DNA of 33,491 nt from NCBI GenBank assembly GCA_903871805.1, contig CAIQIE010000143.1, positions 1 through 33,491 on the forward strand, read 5' to 3'. Shown here one piece after another: positions 32,635 to 33,491 of the stretch. Origin of the DNA: an uncultured Planctomycetaceae bacterium. Lineage in GTDB: Bacteria > Planctomycetota > Planctomycetia > Planctomycetales > Planctomycetaceae. Each line of letters starts with the position of its first letter. The first letter of the stretch is position 1. The position numbers and the translations under genes were made by a program. The notes below the pieces were generated by a model. The model was not told the DNA's origin and made no database searches. It worked only from the letters and a program-made list of their open reading frames with translations.

Positions 32635-33491
32635 TCAGCCTGTGTGGCAGGCCGTACGACAATTTCGCCGTAGCGTACTGACCCCGGCAAGATTCTCCGG
32701 ACGCCCAGCTTCCGTGCGGAATCGCCGACGGAAGTTCCGCACAAGGTCCAGCCAGGATTCTACCGTGCAGTCCAGACGCTCCATGATCGGCTTCAGATCC
32801 CCGGAAATCGCTCCCGGCTTGTCACGTCGCAATTGGCGCCCCGTCCAGTCCAGCAACTGCAGGTACTGATCCAGTGACATAAACAGGCAACCCTTATTAC
32901 TGGCTCGCCTTGTTGTCTGCTTTTCGCGAGCCTTCTTTTGCTTTGCCTCCAGCTCCACAGGTGCCAGCCACCCGGCACGAGGGCCGTGCTCTGTGTTCAC
33001 CGCCTGCGCTTCGGCCGTGCACTTGGACTGCGCTTCGTGGCGATCCTGGATACGCGCCTGAGCACCAGTGAAATCACTGGTTTCAGGAGCTTCCACGATT
33101 CCAGCTCGAATGGGATTCAGGTCCACATACGCCATGCAGGCCGCTATGGCCATTTCATCCAGCAGCGGTTGAGCCTTATATCGCGATTCCCAGAAGTGCC
33201 CACGCACTTTGTCTTCCCGGTTCGCTTCCTTCGCAATCGGTTCACACAGACACTTCATAAACCACGACAAATTCGACAGTCGGCGACGCTTTTCCTTCAT
33301 CCCGTTGGCGCTGTTGTTGATCTTTGCCAATTCTTCCTGGGTGGGTTCCGCCGGTGTTTTGTCTTTGTTTTTTCGCTTCGGAAACAGATTCCACCATCGA
33401 CGAGCCACGTCGTCGTCGGACCATGGCGTGACCACATCCGGCCGAGTTCTGACCACCACATGCAGATGATTGCTCATCACGGCAAAACCCA
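32635..33491 (-). CDS. REP-associated Y1 (IS200-like, HUH) transposase, 5' truncated by window edge
   Basis: The frame runs open to the right edge (the last codons before MSNHLHVV read GFAV), so the N-terminus is outside. The HUH metal site is His-Leu-His in VMSNHLHVVV. The likely catalytic Tyr lies in MAYVDLNPIRAGI, with GHFWESRYK before it. These three landmarks define single-stranded Y1 transposases of the REP-associated group (RAYT), which nick and rejoin DNA at hairpin-bearing sites. The linker between the two motifs is long and charged (KRKNKDKTPAEPTQEEL), and a ~130-residue C-terminal extension is Arg-rich. A palindromic REP-like element follows directly. These proteins are often domesticated; activity here is untested. 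Confidence 0.9.
   Translation of the reverse strand, partial: GFAVMSNHLHVVVRTRPDVVTPWSDDDVARRWWNLFPKRKNKDKTPAEPTQEELAKINNSANGMKEKRRRLSNLSWFMKCLCEPIAKEANREDKVRGHFWESRYKAQPLLDEMAIAACMAYVDLNPIRAGIVEAPETSDFTGAQARIQDRHEAQSKCTAEAQAVNTEHGPRAGWLAPVELEAKQKKAREKQTTRRASNKGCLFMSLDQYLQLLDWTGRQLRRDKPGAISGDLKPIMERLDCTVESWLDLVRNFRRRFRTEAGRPENLAGVSTLRRNCRTACHTG

Overview
The window looks like chromosomal DNA of a planctomycete, probably order Planctomycetales. Several lines point there. Multi-domain proteins almost restricted to this phylum occur together: a DUF1549/DUF1553 protein with a bacterial Ig-like domain, a DUF1501 protein with a twin-arginine leader, a 'planctomycete cytochrome C' protein and a PPC-repeat secreted protein. 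SecA is oversized at 1174 residues. Intergenic stretches are long, and many genes stand alone or in short runs. The genus cannot be fixed from this sequence.

Layout. Positions 1-793 (-) hold the 5' part of an SGNH/GDSL-fold membrane-anchored protein whose nucleophile position reads Glu. Next come ndk and carA (both -), a stand-alone SET-domain protein (+), and a 730-residue cyclic-di-GMP protein (+; HD-GYP, sensor-like region, GGDEF, unknown C-terminal domain). secA and the Kdo transferase waaA follow on the + strand, closed by a strong hairpin that contains the waaA stop codon. From 12.6 to 21.2 kb everything is on the minus strand. In transcription order this run is a GT-C glycosyltransferase-like membrane protein, a small DUF997/YhdT-like membrane protein coupled to a sodium:solute symporter, a DUF1501 protein, a secreted acetyl-xylan-esterase-like hydrolase, and a haloarchaeal-type glucose dehydrogenase. 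The last five suggest uptake and oxidation of a sugar released outside the cytoplasm; this is inference. A secreted mutarotase-like protein (+) follows.

From 22.8 to 24.4 kb there is an accessory island. Two direct copies of a ~150-bp structured repeat bracket a tiny HTH protein and a two-gene toxin-antitoxin unit, made of an unknown antitoxin candidate and a PIN-domain toxin with all acidic residues. A near-consensus sigma70 promoter precedes the pair. Just beyond it lies a 26-bp palindromic element that recurs 8 kb away, immediately downstream of the Y1 (HUH) REP-associated transposase at the right edge of the window. The two are probably a REP element and its transposase.

From 24.8 to 31.4 kb are exported proteins: the DUF1549/DUF1553 cytochrome-like protein and the PPC-repeat protein (both -), divergent from a di-haem protein whose C-terminal half resembles a gluzincin peptidase that has lost its HExxH motif. 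A small lipoprotein (-) and the truncated transposase (-) close the window.

The most interesting signals are the GDS-to-GDE change in the SGNH protein, five gap-free repeats in SecA, the degenerate GYP loop beside an intact GGEEF domain, the repeat-bracketed toxin-antitoxin unit, the REP/transposase pair, and the dead-peptidase/cytochrome fusion. No tRNA, rRNA or CRISPR array was seen.
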